The notes under the pieces: model-generated
Database searches by the model: none
What the model was told of the DNA's origin: nothing
What the model saw: the letters and a program-made list of their open reading frames with translations, nothing else
Assembly: GCA_033807695.1 (NCBI GenBank)
Contig: CM066306.1
Location: 3,348,001-3,412,000 of the forward strand
Direction: 5' to 3'
DNA from: Daedaleopsis sinensis
Lineage: Eukaryota > Basidiomycota > Agaricomycetes > Polyporales > Polyporaceae
Length of the DNA: 64,000 bases
Translations under genes and position numbers: made by a program
In this document: one piece after another, positions 1 to 12,114 of the stretch
Numbering within the stretch: the first letter of the stretch is position 1
Layout of the letters: each line of letters starts with the position of its first letter

Positions 1-1386
1 CTGATATATTGCCAAATCACCCTGAGCCATGAGCAGGCATCGGTAATAAAGACGTTCTCAGCAAGTACGGGATCAAGACGCTGGTTGAGTTACCCGGTGT
101 GGGCGAGAATCTGCGTACGTAGCCCGGTATCACTGCACGCGGATATATGGGCTAACATCGCAGTACAGAGGTATTTATCGATTACACGCCGACCGCTGAC
201 AAAGCTAACGGGTTTGCAAGGACCATCCGTATGTGTACACCATCCATGAGATCGACCCGGCATGTGAGACTGCCGACATCGCCCGAGAGCCTGAACTGGC
301 AGCGAAACAAGCTGAGCTCTAGTATGTATTGCACCTTCAGTGGCAATGGTGATTCTGCCGGTATCCTGACAAGCCTACAGCAAATCTAAGCAAGGCTACC
401 TCACGTCCGCCCTAGCTGCATTGTACTCGTTCGTGCCTACCACCTCATTCGCAACCGAGGATCAGTTGCGGCAATGGAAGGCCAAGGCAGACCAAGCAGT
501 GCGCGAGGCGTCGCCCGGATTGCAGAAGCAGTTGAAGACCCAGTTGGAATGGTTCTTCGATCCGTCGTCCCCGGAGGGCGAGTGCGTATCTTCGATGATG
601 AAATACATCCCGGAGAGTCCATGCTGACGGTCTCCGATCGTACAGGCTCATCCCGTTCCCCGGTTTCTTCCTCGGCTCTGGCTTGCAGCCCACTCCCAAA
701 GCGCGTTACTCGTCGATGGTCTGTGCAGTCAACCACCCGCTGTCGCGAGGCACCGTGCACATCGCCTCTGCAGACCCAACGGCGCCGCCCGCCATCGACC
801 ACAGTTAGTACACTTAGTGACATTTCATCGTAACCGCCTTACGACCTCGCCCCCAGAGTTCTTCTCGAACCCGCTCGATCTCGAGATCCTGCTCGCCATC
901 GTCCGTTTCACCCTCAAGCTGTACGAGACCAGCCCGATCCGCGAGCTCGTCACCAGGCAGATAGCGCCGGCCCCCGAAGTCGCGCAGTCCGACGACGCGC
1001 TCGCCGAGTACATCAAGAACGGCTGCGGGACCGTCTATCACCCCGTGGGCACCGCGTCCATGCTGCCGCGCGAGGACGGAGGGGTGGTGGACCCTGAGCT
1101 CAGGGTGTACGGTACGGCGAATCTGCGCGTGGTGAGTGCTGGACGCGTCTGCTGCCAGGAATGCGGGGATCACGTTCAAGTTACTGATAAGTTCGCCGGT
1201 GAACGTCGCCACTGACCCTCTGCGCCAGATCGACGCCTCCATCCTGCCCCTTGTGAGTCTGCACACGACCTGCCCGCAGTAGATATGTGACGCTGATACT
1301 CACTGCAGGAGCTCGCGGCGCACATTCAAGCCACTGTGTATGCCGTGGCTGAGAAGGCTGCGGACATCATCAAGAACCAGAAGTGA
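1..1386 (+). pseudogene. GMC oxidoreductase (aryl-alcohol-oxidase-like), degraded, 5' end outside window
   Basis: Fragments of a glucose-methanol-choline oxidoreductase lie in order on the plus strand but in different frames. Near base 50-120 is the family segment reading KDVLSKYGIKTLVELPGVGE, followed by a stop at 121. Bases 215-330 resemble the middle of the protein and end in another stop. At 421-600 a central segment reads openly. At 690-805 the frame has shifted. From about 840 the C-terminal GMC domain is well preserved, with the catalytic-His region YHPVGTASM, then DASILPL and a final exon ending in IIKNQK at the TGA at 1384-1386. Family members oxidise alcohols and make H2O2 outside the cell. 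At least two stops and frame changes that introns do not easily explain indicate a pseudogene. Sequencing error or unusual splicing could explain part of this, but not all of it. Confidence 0.8.
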
Positions 1387-2579
1387 GCGTGAATATACAT
1401 AGCACGTACGTAACACGTATCGAGTTGACCGTCCGCATGTACTTGTGTCTCGCTTTGCAGTCCTGGCGGCGATCGTGCCCGTATCTTGCGGCCTTCTGGC
1501 TCTACTCCTCCGTGCACATGTACCGTGATGTAGGAATTCGAATATATAGGAGAGTTGCGATTGCACTGGAAGTGGTGGAACCTACGAACATTCAGCGTGA
1601 TAGTGAAACGTTTGTCAGCAAGCTATCCGAGTCGACGCTGCAAAGGACACCGACAGTTGGTCATGGATGACTTGCGACAAAGTTCAGCTCGCGCTTACTA
1701 CTTACCTACTACTATTACTGGGCACCTGTACATTCTTCAGATCTTCAGATCTCAGAACCTGCATACTGTCCGGTACTAGTGACTGGTCTTCACTAGCGTA
1801 TATCAGCGGGGATATGGACACCACGTACCAGTACTGGTGCAGGTAGGAGTGGACATGCGGCACCGTGAGCGCAGCGACTCCGAGCTTGCAAGGCACGCAC
1901 GCACCATGCACACGCCGAGTGCAGTCATAAGTACGTGCATATTAGTACGTATGTATAGCAAGACCGTAGGTAATACGATATAGCGAGAACCCCGGCGCGC
2001 AGTCCGCCCGGAGCTCTTTAAAACGAGTGGCAGCCGACATGCACATGCCGCGCCCGCAGGGGGTGTGCGGGCTGGCAGATGGCAGATGGCACGGCTATGG
2101 GGGGTGGTGGTGGCGGGACGGACCCTAAGGGTCCAAAGGGGGAGGGGGAGAATCCAGAAGGTAGAAAGAAAAGGAGACAAGTCCGGTGAGTGAATCATGA
2201 ATCATGATAATGCTGGGAAGAAGGTCCGGAAGGGGATTGTAGTAAATGCGTGAAAAGGTAAAGGAGCCGCGTATGTAGTATAGCACAACAGAAAGTTCGT
2301 CCGGGAGAGAGAAGCAGAAAGCAAGCAAACAGACAAGATGGAGAGGCTAGCGTGCGTGCGTACGTACGTACTTGTGGGTAGAGATGCGTGCGGATGAGGT
2401 AGGGCAGATGCGGGTGGTCCATGGTCAATGTACATGTCACGGTCGTCATCAAACTCGTCACGAGACTCAAGAGCCCAAAGTCAAAGTCAAAGTCTTCAGC
2501 GGGAACAAAATCGAAAGCGAACCCCCCGAGCCTCGGGTACACACAGCACAGCAAGACGAAAAGGGGAGCGCGACGCTGC
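1387..2579. other. Intergenic, no gene recognised
   Basis: No reading frame here resembles a known family. The stretch holds short simple repeats: duplicated TCTTCAGA near 1734-1752 and a GCGT/ACGT run at 2351-2371. It also has a purine-rich block around 2100-2350. It probably includes the 3' flank of the minus-strand copper radical oxidase that ends at 2580. Confidence 0.5.
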
Positions 2580-5014
2580 TCAGAGCAGGGACGCGAGCAC
2601 CAAGGCGCCGATCGCGCCCGCGAGCGCGAGCGCGAGCGAGGGGCTGGCGGGGCCGGACACCGCGCCGTTCGAGCCCTTCGGGGAGCCGGACGAGTTCGAG
2701 TTGTCCGACGAGCGCGTCGCGATCACGGACGAGGGGAGCGCTGCCTGCGTCGCGACCGGCTGCGTTCCGATCTTGCCCGAGCCGATCATGACCTGCACGC
2801 CCATCGACGGGACGCCGTCGACGACGACGAAGAGCACTGTGCGGACATCGTGAGCATGGTATGTCTGCGACGAGAAGAGAACGAGAGAGAGGGGGGAGGG
2901 AGAGTACTCACGTGCCGGGCCAGGGGGGAAGATGGCGGGGTTGGGCGGCATCTGGGAGACGTGGAGGACGACGCTGCCGTCCACGTTGCCGGTGTAGGAC
3001 ATGCCGAGCTCGAGCATGCGCTGGCCCATGTTCATCGTGTGCGTCGAGAAGCCGGTGCGCACGACGACGACCTTCGTCTTCTGCACGTTGTCCACCGCGC
3101 CCTTGAGGTCGTCCGCGCTCAGCGTCACGTTGAAGTAGTCGCCGCCGTACGCGAGCGCGCTGAGCAGGCCCGCGGGCTCCGGGCGCCGCGCGTTGTAGTA
3201 CTCCGGGTAGAAGCGCTCGACGCGGTACTCGGTCGGGAACTTGACGCCGTCGACCGCGTAGTCCGCGTGCGGGTTCGAGCCGGAGACGAACACGGAGCCT
3301 GCGTGACGTCCGCGGCGTTAGACACGGCGCGAGGACGGGTGGTTGGGGACAACCGGTGTCTCGCGAGCACTCACCATCGGGGAGCAGGGTCGCGCCGGAG
3401 TGGTACATGCGCGGGACCGTGCTGGGCGAGAGGCCGTCGCGAGACCAGCGCTTGCCCGCAGGCGCGCTCGGGTCGTACATGATGGGCATGAGCAGCGCGT
3501 TGTCCGCGTAGGACTCGTTCAGCGTCCAGTCCTCGGTGCCGTAGCCCGCGGTGCCGGTCTGCGCGCCGTTGAGCATCAGGATCTTCCCGTTCGGGAGGTT
3601 GATCAGGTTGCCCATCGAGCGGCCCTCGGGCAGCGGGTCGTCGTCGACGTACGACGAGGACTCGTCGGGGGTGATGCGCACGCACGAGGTGGAGGCGTTG
3701 TACGCGGCGATGTTCCAGTTCGTCTTCCACTGATCGGGCTGCAGGTTCGACCCGCCGCAAAACAGGAGCGTAGCCGTGTAGTTGTTGTCGGGCGTCAGGG
3801 TGAGCATGGTCGAGCCACCACTCGCGGGGTAGACGCGGACGGCATCCTTCATGTCATCAAGGGCGGTCTCCTTCTTGGTCTTGTAGTCGAGAAGAGCGGT
3901 CTTCCAGTTCGACTGCACGAAGAGCTTACCAGACGGAAGCAGCCATGTGAGCGGGTACAGGTTGACTGGTAGGGTGTTGGCCAAGATGTCAGATTGTACG
4001 ACCTCGTGGTCATCGGTGGGAGGGAAGATCTCCCACGTCGGGTTGTCCTGGTCCTTGCTGTTGACATATCCTCCCCAGTCACATCCTCCGAGCTGTGCGT
4101 GTCATAAGTCATCGACATAGCAGGTGCGGCCATTATACACCTACAATGATAGCAGAGCCATCCTCAAGCGTTTCGCTGGAGCATATGCTGTGTGAGCTCC
4201 GCGCCGCAGATAATGCCACCAACCGAGAGACTCACACAGTTGGGTACCAGCGTCGTGAAGTCATGGGAGTCGTAAGTACCCACTCACAGCTTTCGTCATC
4301 ACAAGGGTTGACCAAACTAGCGAGTGCATCAGGCGAAGTTAGAACGTCGTGTTGCAAGCGTATGAATCAGACGAGATATTCACCGGATTCTGCGGGTAGA
4401 GATATATTGTCAGATCGCTGCGGGAGCTCCACGAGCATGGAGTGAGGCAATGAACTTACGAGTTGCCACCATCAGGGTCGTCGTAGTCCCCTCCACCTTT
4501 CTGGCTGTCTGCGCCGACACCACCGGCCTTGACTGCCTGGTTGCCACCGACGTTGAGCCATGTTCCGTTACCGAGGACAGACCCTCCGGCGCAGAACGTG
4601 TTGGTGACGGCGTCCATCGCACGGCCTTTGTTCTTGCTGGTAGAATACTCTATAGGCAAACGGTGTTAATTCCTGTATCAGTGTCGACCGCTTGCGCGGG
4701 GCACACGCGTACCAGCTGCCCATGCTGGATGACCGTTGATCTTGGTAGGGTTGTTCTCGACTTTGTCGACGATGTAGACCTTGTCGAGTGTACCCAGGAA
4801 GAGCTGTGACGCCGCGCGGCTTGAATCTTGACGCGCGAATTGGGTAGAACGGAATGGGACGCACCTGCTGCGCGCTCACGATACTGTCGCCCACAATCTC
4901 AAACGAGCCAAGGGGCGCGTCTGATCTGCTCGGTTGACCGGGTTTGGGGATGGTCGACTGTGCGTACACGGAAGCAAAGAGGGATAATGCCGCGACGGCG
5001 GCGCGAACGTTCAT
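2580..5014 (-). CDS. Copper radical oxidase (glyoxal-oxidase-like), secreted, probably GPI-anchored
   Basis: Predicted 635 aa from nine exons: complement of 2580-2836, 2912-3298, 3375-4085, 4141-4175, 4236-4316, 4384-4389, 4460-4649, 4713-4803 and 4865-5014. Phases agree throughout. I chose the second ATG, MNVRAAVAAL, because it starts directly on a signal peptide ending VYAQS. Expected radical-copper residues are visible: the Cys in FCAGGSVLGNGTWLNVGGN (Tyr-Cys cofactor), the Tyr in RRWYPTVETL, Tyr-His in MYHSGATLLPDG and a His in FSTHTMNMGQRM. The DUF1929-like C-terminal domain follows. The end is Ser/Asn-rich followed by a hydrophobic tail, the pattern of a GPI signal. The family oxidises aldehydes and alpha-hydroxycarbonyls, making H2O2 for peroxidases. 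There is no WSC repeat, so it is unlike the CRO3-5 type. Exon 6 (4384-4389) is only 6 nt. The substrate is not known. Confidence 0.93.
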
Positions 5015-7960
5015 CCTATGTGCGCGGTCCATAACGAAGAAGGCGCGAGCAAAAGCGAGAGAAAAAAGAGGCTAGAGCCGCGTCTGCCGCTGCCAGACCA
5101 GAGACCAGGGAGAGCCGGGGGGGAATCTCGAGGAGAGAGCCCGGGAGACAAAGGCGGGCGGAAATTAGGGAGGTCGGAACCCCAGAAATATAGGGACGAG
5201 AGGCGGGCAGGGAGGACGGGCGGGGGGATGGAGGCAAACCAGTCTCGCCCCGAGGATATACTTAATATACTGGGCGGAGAGTGACATGGAGGGCCAATAA
5301 GCGAGCCTGCTAGCTAGTGCCTGCCATTGAATATTGAATATTCAGCCCTGGATCGGGACGCGATTACAGCTGATGCAGCGCCGGCTATAACTCCCCGCAC
5401 CACTCACCGCCAGCGTCTCTCCCTCCTGTACCGCCTTCCCTGCGCCTTCCACACATGTTGTCTTGCGCGCGCGTCCTCCAGTGCAGTCACGGATGCGCTG
5501 TGGCCCGGGCCATACGGAGGCTGACCGGCATTTAATGCGCACTAGTGGTACTGCGCCTGCATTCAACTTGAAGGACTCTTCCACCCACCTGTTCCTACGG
5601 ACGATCATCCAGCGAATGAACTGCGAGTAAGCAGAACAAAGGAAAGTCAGCTTAGGGTGCATGACTGGTGGTGGAGGACGAGACGGAGGAAAGCACCCTT
5701 GTGGCAGTGTCTTGGCGGCCCGAATCGGAGGAGGCGTGACCGCTAGAAACTCCGCCCGCCTGGCACCTCCAGCCTTCGCTTCAGTATCTGTGACTCAACC
5801 CCGCGCGCCCTTCAAACAGTCCTCTGCCTCGCGAACGCTGAAACGACCCGCGAGACACGCACTCTATCTGCTTCTGAATCTCTTTCTATTTGTAGTTCAC
5901 ATACCTGCCATCGCGCGCGCGCGCGTCGTGTGACCGGACCGTACAAATCGTTCGTGGTGCACGGAAATTCATCGAACGGCACACTAGTACTACTGCCAGA
6001 CAAGACTGATCGATGATCACAATTTAGTGCGTGTCGATTATGTCCTTACCCAATCAGACCTCGACGGTGTCGCTACGATCGCTCAACGTCATTCGGAGAT
6101 TGTCAATGGCAACGTACAAGTTGTTGCAACCAAAGTCTCGTTGCGTCCAAAAAGTACGTTGCGCGCATCATCGTATATCCACCGCGAACGACCTTATCAG
6201 GTCCGTTGTAGGCCTACAGAAGCCGGACGATACGAGACGGCGCCCAAAGACGGGCTCAGGCCGCTCAGCGCGCGATCAAAGCACCGATGCCGCAAGTCCA
6301 GCGCACAGCGCACAGTCGACGTCACAGCGGTTGCAACTCGCCGTCGCCTCATTTCAGTGCATGCGCCGGACGCCAGCACCCGGCACCCAGCAGTTGACTC
6401 CGCCCAACCGGTAAGTGCTAGTGGTGAGGCGATGAGCGGCTCGCCGGCAGCAGAGCTGCCCTCCTATATTGCATCGCCTTGAGCGATGGACGGCCGAGCG
6501 ACCCCAGGTGTGTACCCTGCGAGGCTTCTCGTCCCCGAACGCTGACTTACATAGTGCCGCTCCTATACTACTAGTAGCTTTCGTCGACTTCGCGCGCTCC
6601 ATCACGCTGCTGACCCGCGCATCGTCAGGTAGACCGGCGCAGGGGCATCCGGGTACGTACATACCCTGGCTTCACATCTCCGAATACTGACTCATGTAGT
6701 GCCGCTCCAATAGCTATCATCGACAAATCCGCGGGTTCCATCATGCTGCTGCTGACCCGCGTACCGAGTCGTCCCGCTGCGGCTGCATCCGACGCGGCGA
6801 GTGCGTGGCCGACATAAGGACCACACACTGTTTGTCCGGGTCCCACCAGTGGGAAACAAGGCCGCTCCTACCACCGACGAATACGATGGTCCCGGAAAGC
6901 TGTAATCGACGATAGGTGCCACAGACAGAGAGAGCGACTTGGGCAGCTGCCGACTCTCGGTCCATCGCGGGTGACGCCATCCATGCTCGGACGCTTCCAG
7001 GAATCGTCTCCGTCCGCGACGAGCGCACGCGCCTCAGACCGATACCGTGCACGCTTCTGGGCTTCAGTTCCCGGCAACGACACTCCTTCCCTTCGAGCCA
7101 CTGTCGGAAGTCACCCACTGGGCAAGCCTCTTCTTCTGGCAGAGAGCTCCCCTCCTTCCATTCATTCGTGGCTCCTCTCGACCGGACGGACCGCTGCCAC
7201 GCTCCGGCACGACGCATCTTCAAGTTCTCCCTACTTATGCGAGGAAGAGCTCTGGCTCTTCGCCATACCTCGGGGTATAACCGCATAAGGAAAGCCCCGG
7301 CTGCATTTACTTGACCTCTGCGTCAACAGTCGGGTCGTCAGACATTGTCTGTTTCCTTTGCGACCAGCTCCTCATCTCGTCCCTAGCGGGATAGAATGCA
7401 CGCGTTCGACGATCACAACCTTGCAGCACTGTCAAGTCTCAACCGTGACAAGCCCGATCTTGTTCAAGATTCCGTCGGCATTCGTTGCGTACGTGTTCCT
7501 GCTCAGGCTGTATTGGTCCCGCAACCCAACCAGTGGAGACCCGAGGTTGCCGACCGCCCGTCTGCAGTGGTGTCGATCCATGCTCAGCGCTCAGCGCTCA
7601 GGCCTCAGGCTCCGGGCCATCATGGCCCAGGGACGGGCGCGCTCGTTCAAATTCTCGATTCTCGAACCTCGAGCTGTCGCCCGGGAGGACCGAGCCACGA
7701 CTCAAATACATGCAGAATCGCAACGTTCGCGGCTCAAGTCGGATGCCCCGACACACGTCTAATGGCAATGCATATGGCTTCAACTTTCGCCCGTCAGATT
7801 CTCGGTATGGAATAGGCACTGGCGTCTACGTACATGTCTCCAACAGATTGATAAGTTGGCCGAGCTACGCTCCTGCTTGCCCCTGACTTGAAATTGAAGA
7901 TAGTTCGTCGGCATCCGCGTCAACATCGTCCCCCTCAGAGAATGGGAGCGCGAGCTGGAT
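5015..7960. other. Gene-poor stretch, no gene recognised
   Basis: Nearly 3 kb upstream of the copper radical oxidase and beyond the 3' end of the first BTB gene. The first 250 bases are strongly purine-rich on plus and are probably oxidase leader and promoter. An AT-rich TATA-like run (ATACTTAATATA) lies near 5259-5270. Reading frames up to 180 codons occur on both strands, but none resembles a known family or shows a convincing start. The only structure seen is the diverged ~148-bp repeat at 6510-6765. Confidence 0.5.
6510..6765. repeat. Diverged tandem repeat, two units about 148 bp apart
   Basis: Unit 1 (about 6510-6626) and unit 2 (about 6655-6765) share long runs in the same order: TACCCTG, then CCGAA, CTGACT, TAGTGCCGCTCC, then GCTGCTGACCCGCG. 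Read on the minus strand, both give a similar open segment with the common core GAAL-x2-S-x-FGD-x-KP, and they differ by an in-frame two-codon gap. This could be decay of a once-coding repeat or chance. No family match is recognised. Confidence 0.55.
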
Positions 7961-9005
7961 CTAGTCAATCCGCATGAGAACCTCTCCCTGCACAGTGACA
8001 CGAACCTGAGCAGACAACCGTGACGGTACCGATGCTCACCTGATCCACCGCCGCTTGGATCCGCGTCGTCAGTGCTTGGCTAAACTCCTTGAGCTCTTCA
8101 TACGCTTTGGATCGGCAAGTCCTGCAAGATCCCGCATCCACCAGGGCTGGACCGATGATGTTCTCGAGTGTTAACGTTAGGGGGAAGGGAATGCGGACGC
8201 TGAGCATCTCTTCTACGCGTTGAATGTAGCCCAACCACCATGCACGAGGGAAAAACTCCTTGATATACGGTGGCGACCTCGAGTGTGCTTGTATAGATGC
8301 ATGCCACTTATCTAGAGGCGTAGCCGCGCAATCACCGCACTTCATCCAAATCCATGCAACGGGCTCGGGAGACACCCCTCGCACAGGATGAGAGTGATCA
8401 CCGCACAAGACCCAGTGGCGATTGCGTACAGTACGAAGCGCCGCATTGCAGCACGCCCTGCGATACGCTGCGAGGTTATACAAGAATTCGCAGGGGACGG
8501 TGCGGAGCTCGGGGGGCATATGGTCGAAGTCGAGATCGCAGTTCTTCGGATCATCGAGAAGCAGCCTGGCAGCGCGGCGCGCGAGGCTCGGATGTTTGTA
8601 GGCGCAAGCCAGGAGGTAGACGCGCATAGTTTCGAATGAGGTCTTGAGGAAAGGGTCCATGTCCAATCGGAGGATATGGCGCCCCACGGCTGGCATGTCG
8701 TACTTCATCGCAGCCGCGAGGACGGAGCTGATCTGGTCCAGACTGGTGAAGGAGGGGCAGTCGACAGGATAGCACAGTCGCAGAAGATTGTAGAGCGTGT
8801 CTGCGTCTTCGGTCATGGTCACGACCTGGGGTTCTCCGGGAGGATGAGAGTCGGGGAGAGTGAACATTCCTCGGAAGACGGGGGAGGCTTTCGCAAGGAT
8901 GACCTTGTAGAGCCGGAAGTCTACGCCGTCGGCGGAGCGCAGAACGATATCCGCGTCTGCATCATCGAAGGGGGCTCGAGGGCGTGTGTCCGTGGCATCA
9001 GTCAT
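7961..9005 (-). CDS. BTB/POZ domain protein, copy 1
   Basis: Predicted 330 aa from two exons (9005-8040 and 7987-7961, 52-nt intron). Without splicing, the frame would run on to 7965 with a different tail. The start is the ATG of MTDATDTRPRAP, directly before the BTB fold. Residues about 12-115 carry the family pattern DADADIVLRSADGVDFRLYK, then LAKASPVFRGMF and TMTEDADTLYNLLRLCYP. After an alpha-helical middle there are paired cysteines, MKCGDCA and SCRTCRSKA. BTB domains mediate dimerisation and often recruit substrates to Cullin-3. No kelch or zinc-finger partner domain is present, so the function is unknown. Copies 2 and 4 share the whole architecture, including the late Cys pair and a final tiny exon. 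Confidence 0.85.
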
Positions 9006-9010
9006 AGTTG

Positions 9011-9092
9011 GAGAGCTGACTGGGGGAAGGGCTGAAGTTGACTTGGGGAAGAGATGCAGCTGACTGGGGGAACAAAGCTGACTCGGCAAAGG
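9011..9092 (-). repeat. Short direct repeats in the 5' flank of BTB copy 1
   Basis: Three to four imperfect copies of a ~20-nt unit, plus-strand core GCTGACTGGGGGAA, sit directly before the start codon of the BTB gene. They make a repeated Ser-Pro-Ser-Gln-Leu-like pattern if read upstream in frame. They may be leader sequence or a recent slippage expansion. Confidence 0.6.
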
Positions 9093-9161
9093 GATGAACG
9101 CCTTGTAGAGTTGCGGGAACAATGTGAACGTACATGATGTTTTAATAGGTTCTTTCTGAGG

Positions 9162-9173
9162 GTGCTGCGGTAG
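9162..9173 (-). promoter_or_regulatory. Shared upstream element (CTACCGCAGCA core) of BTB copy 1
   Basis: The 12-mer GTGCTGCGGTAG (plus strand) lies 157 bases before the BTB copy 1 start. The same core occurs at similar distances before the truncated BTB copy, the BTB scrap and the hypothetical gene at 26.2 kb. It may be a regulatory site or simply duplicated flanking DNA. Confidence 0.4.
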
Positions 9174-9426
9174 ATGAGATCGTCTTCGGTGCCAGACCTT
9201 CTATTGCTTCGACTCATGATAACGTATCAGATCGCCACACGCTCCAGTTTCTGACCTTACAAGCACACGCTACGCAACGGCGGCTTCCCATAGGAACACT
9301 AGTAGCTCGACCTAAATATTGCTATGATGTCAATGCGGATGTGCGATCTGTACGGCTGTCGTCTTCACCTTAGAAAGTGAATATTGTCTTTATTGATAAC
9401 CTATTTAGTTGTTCATGTCTTGAGGG

Positions 9427-10536
9427 TCAATCGACTCGTTGACGATGAAAGGAAGCTTCAACTCGACCTATCGCAGTCACAATGTACGAGTCAGTAACGA
9501 TCTAAGCGACTCCACTGATCGCTCGCAATGGGAGTAGTGACTGGTCTCGTACCCATCCGTGTAGTGACGCTGTGACACTCACAAGATCTACGATAGCGTC
9601 GATTCTCTTCATCAACGCCTCGCTGAACTCCGTCAGGTGCTTGCCCGCCTTGTGGGAGCATATGGCGCATTTGGTCGCTCCCTGCAGACCGCGCTTGACG
9701 ATGGCAGGATCAGTGGCAGCTGCTCCTGTCGGGCGGTCGCAGACCAGCCGCCGCACAGCTACGATGTAGCGGCTCCACCACAGGCGAGGGTAAAGAGGGG
9801 AGTGAGTCGTGCCTCCGTGCTTGCACCCGGGCCGAAGCTCCCTGGAGTAGTCTGCCTGGCAGGACTGGCAGGCCACCCATACCCATGCGGTAGAAAGGTC
9901 GGAGTGAGCTCCTTTTGGGGGATAGCTAGTGCGATGGGAATGGGTTCCCGATATCAGCCATTCGTCGTCGTCAACGACCTTGAGCGCGGCCATCGAGCAT
10001 GCCTTCCGGTAGACGGCAAAGGCGTGCATGACGTCGCAGGGGAGGGTGCGGAATTCAGGGGGCATGGGATTCGGCGTAAGGGCGTTAGCGTCGTCCAGTA
10101 GTTGCTTAGCGGCGCGGCGCGCAAGTCGTGGAATTTTCCAAACACAGGCTAGGAGATACACACGTATTGGCGGTGAGTTGAGGAGGAATGAGTCTTCCCT
10201 CTGCATGATGTCGCTCCGCACATCTAACATGTCATACTTCGTCGCCGCGGAGATAACGGAGACAAGAAGGTCTAGACTTTTGAATGGAGGGCGGCGGACA
10301 GGATAGCAAAATCGCACAAGACCTTCGAGGGTGTCTGCATCTTCAGTCATGGACACGATCTGAGGTTCTCCTGTAGGATGAGAGTCGGGGAGGGTGAACA
10401 TGCCATGGAACACGGGTGAGGCTTTTGCGAGGACAACTTTGTAGAGTCGAAAGTCGACGCCATCGGAAGAGCGAAGAATAACGTCCGCATCTTCGTCGTC
10501 GAAGGGTGCACGAAAGCTTGGTTGCTGCGTTGACAT
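9427..10536 (-). CDS. BTB/POZ domain protein, copy 2
   Basis: Predicted 342 aa from two exons (10536-9583 and 9501-9427, 81-nt intron, phase 0). Reading through the donor would instead stop at 9502. The N-terminus MSTQQPSFRAPFDDEDADVI leads straight into the BTB fold, with LYKVVLAKASPVFHGMFTL and SMTEDADTLEGLVRFCYP. Cysteine pairs VACQSCQ and KCAICSHKA occupy the same places as in copy 1. It lies tail-to-head with copy 1, about 420 bases away, as expected for a tandem duplicate. The biochemical role is unknown. An adaptor role in ubiquitin ligation is inferred only from the BTB fold. Confidence 0.85.
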
Positions 10537-12114
10537 TGCAGTTGTGGAGAAGGTGCTAGTAGGAGCAAGGCGATAAGAGCATGGGAGCTTCTAGTTATTT
10601 GAATCCTTCCCCCGTGTGCCGCGGAGGAGCTGCAGCTTCAAGGTTGGGCGCCGCTTCATCATGTCTAGTCTTCCAAGAACTCGAAGTCCTCATACGACAC
10701 ACGCATTGAGCAGATGACAGTCACATGCGCATGATCCTCCTACCAGCGAGTACACGCCTGTCAATGACTGTGTTGAGAACCCATGGGGACGAGGAGGCCT
10801 GCACGATTATGCATCGTGTGGGATATCGAGGCCATCCAAATGATTTAGTCTGCATCGGTATGCACAGGAGACAGATAGACTATTGGCCGTTGGGTCTGCA
10901 GCAGCATATGCATAGTGGCCTGAGAACTCTGCTGCAACTTTGGAAGACAGCTAGATGCTGAGCTGGTGCTGTTAAAGCGTTGTGGCGAAAGACCAATTGA
11001 AATGCATACAGTCAGGATGGGAAGCACGGAAGAGATCTGATAGTGGCAGGCAGGGAATCGAGACTCATCTGGAACGACAAGACCCACGCAGCGGCCTCAG
11101 GGTGAAGTCGAGAAGTCCTCCACTCCGAGTCCTCCTATGACCAGCGCAAAAATGCGCGATTAATGTGGATGATGGTATGTGGAAGACATGTTTGCCGCGC
11201 GCTCTGTATTTTCAACCACTTTATGTCACGGGACCATCCGAGTCTGCGACCCGGCCCGGTGCCCGCCTCATCATGATGTGCATGAACATATCGGTTTCAA
11301 CTTGTTTGCTGAGCGCGGAGCTGCGCCCGCTAGGTCCGATTCTGGAGGGGAGTGCTAGGAATGAGAAGGTAATTATGCAGCAAGAAGCATCAAGTTGTCA
11401 AACAAACTAATATCATAAGTCTGCTGCAATAGAAGTAGCTAAGAGGAACTTGAACTTGGAAGTCACGTAAGTAAATTTATGGCGCGCATCGGCCGGGCGC
11501 AAGGCCCGCCCTCAACGCGCCTGCCGTTCGAGGTCGGTATATACGGGGGACAAGAAACAATATAGTGCCAAATGTAAGCTCTGGTATGATAGAGTACTAC
11601 ACACGCATATGTCGGTGTTTTCCCCGTGAAACTGTCTTGCGAGCGAGACACAGTGCCCAGAGCAAATCTCAGGTCCATTCAAAGATGCCAGTGGCGCGCT
11701 GGCGAGCGAAGGACAGTTGCGCAAGGACGGTACACGCAGAAGAACAAAGTCATTCGCGGGAGCAAAACCCGCAGTACAAGCCCAGACGGTGATAGACCAC
11801 TACTTCAGATCCCGGTAAATGAAGCCCATTAGATGCAGGTACAACGGCCTAGTGTCACGGCCACGAGCGCCAGGAGGGGTGTGTACGGACCAATCAGAGA
11901 GGCGACGGAAAGACTGGAGGGTAGCGGCCCGAATGCGGGCCGTTCCCCGGGTTCACGCGAGCATTCCCGTAATCTTCCTGCAGGGAGGGAAAGAGGCGCA
12001 CATATCTGATTGGAGCGTACACATTGTGGCGTTCGGTCCATTGCTAGTAGAATACCGATTCTAAGACAGAATCGGAACTTTCCGACGTCTGTGACTCTGG
12101 CGAGGCCTCTGAAC
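10537..12114. other. Intergenic, no gene recognised
   Basis: About 1.6 kb between BTB copy 2 and the truncated BTB copy. Only short, unlike reading frames are seen. The missing C-terminal two thirds of the truncated copy is not visible here. Confidence 0.5.

Noticed and set aside
2421..3482. 353-codon plus-strand frame over the copper radical oxidase
   Set aside because: It is the Arg/Ala/Gly-rich shadow of the real minus-strand exons.
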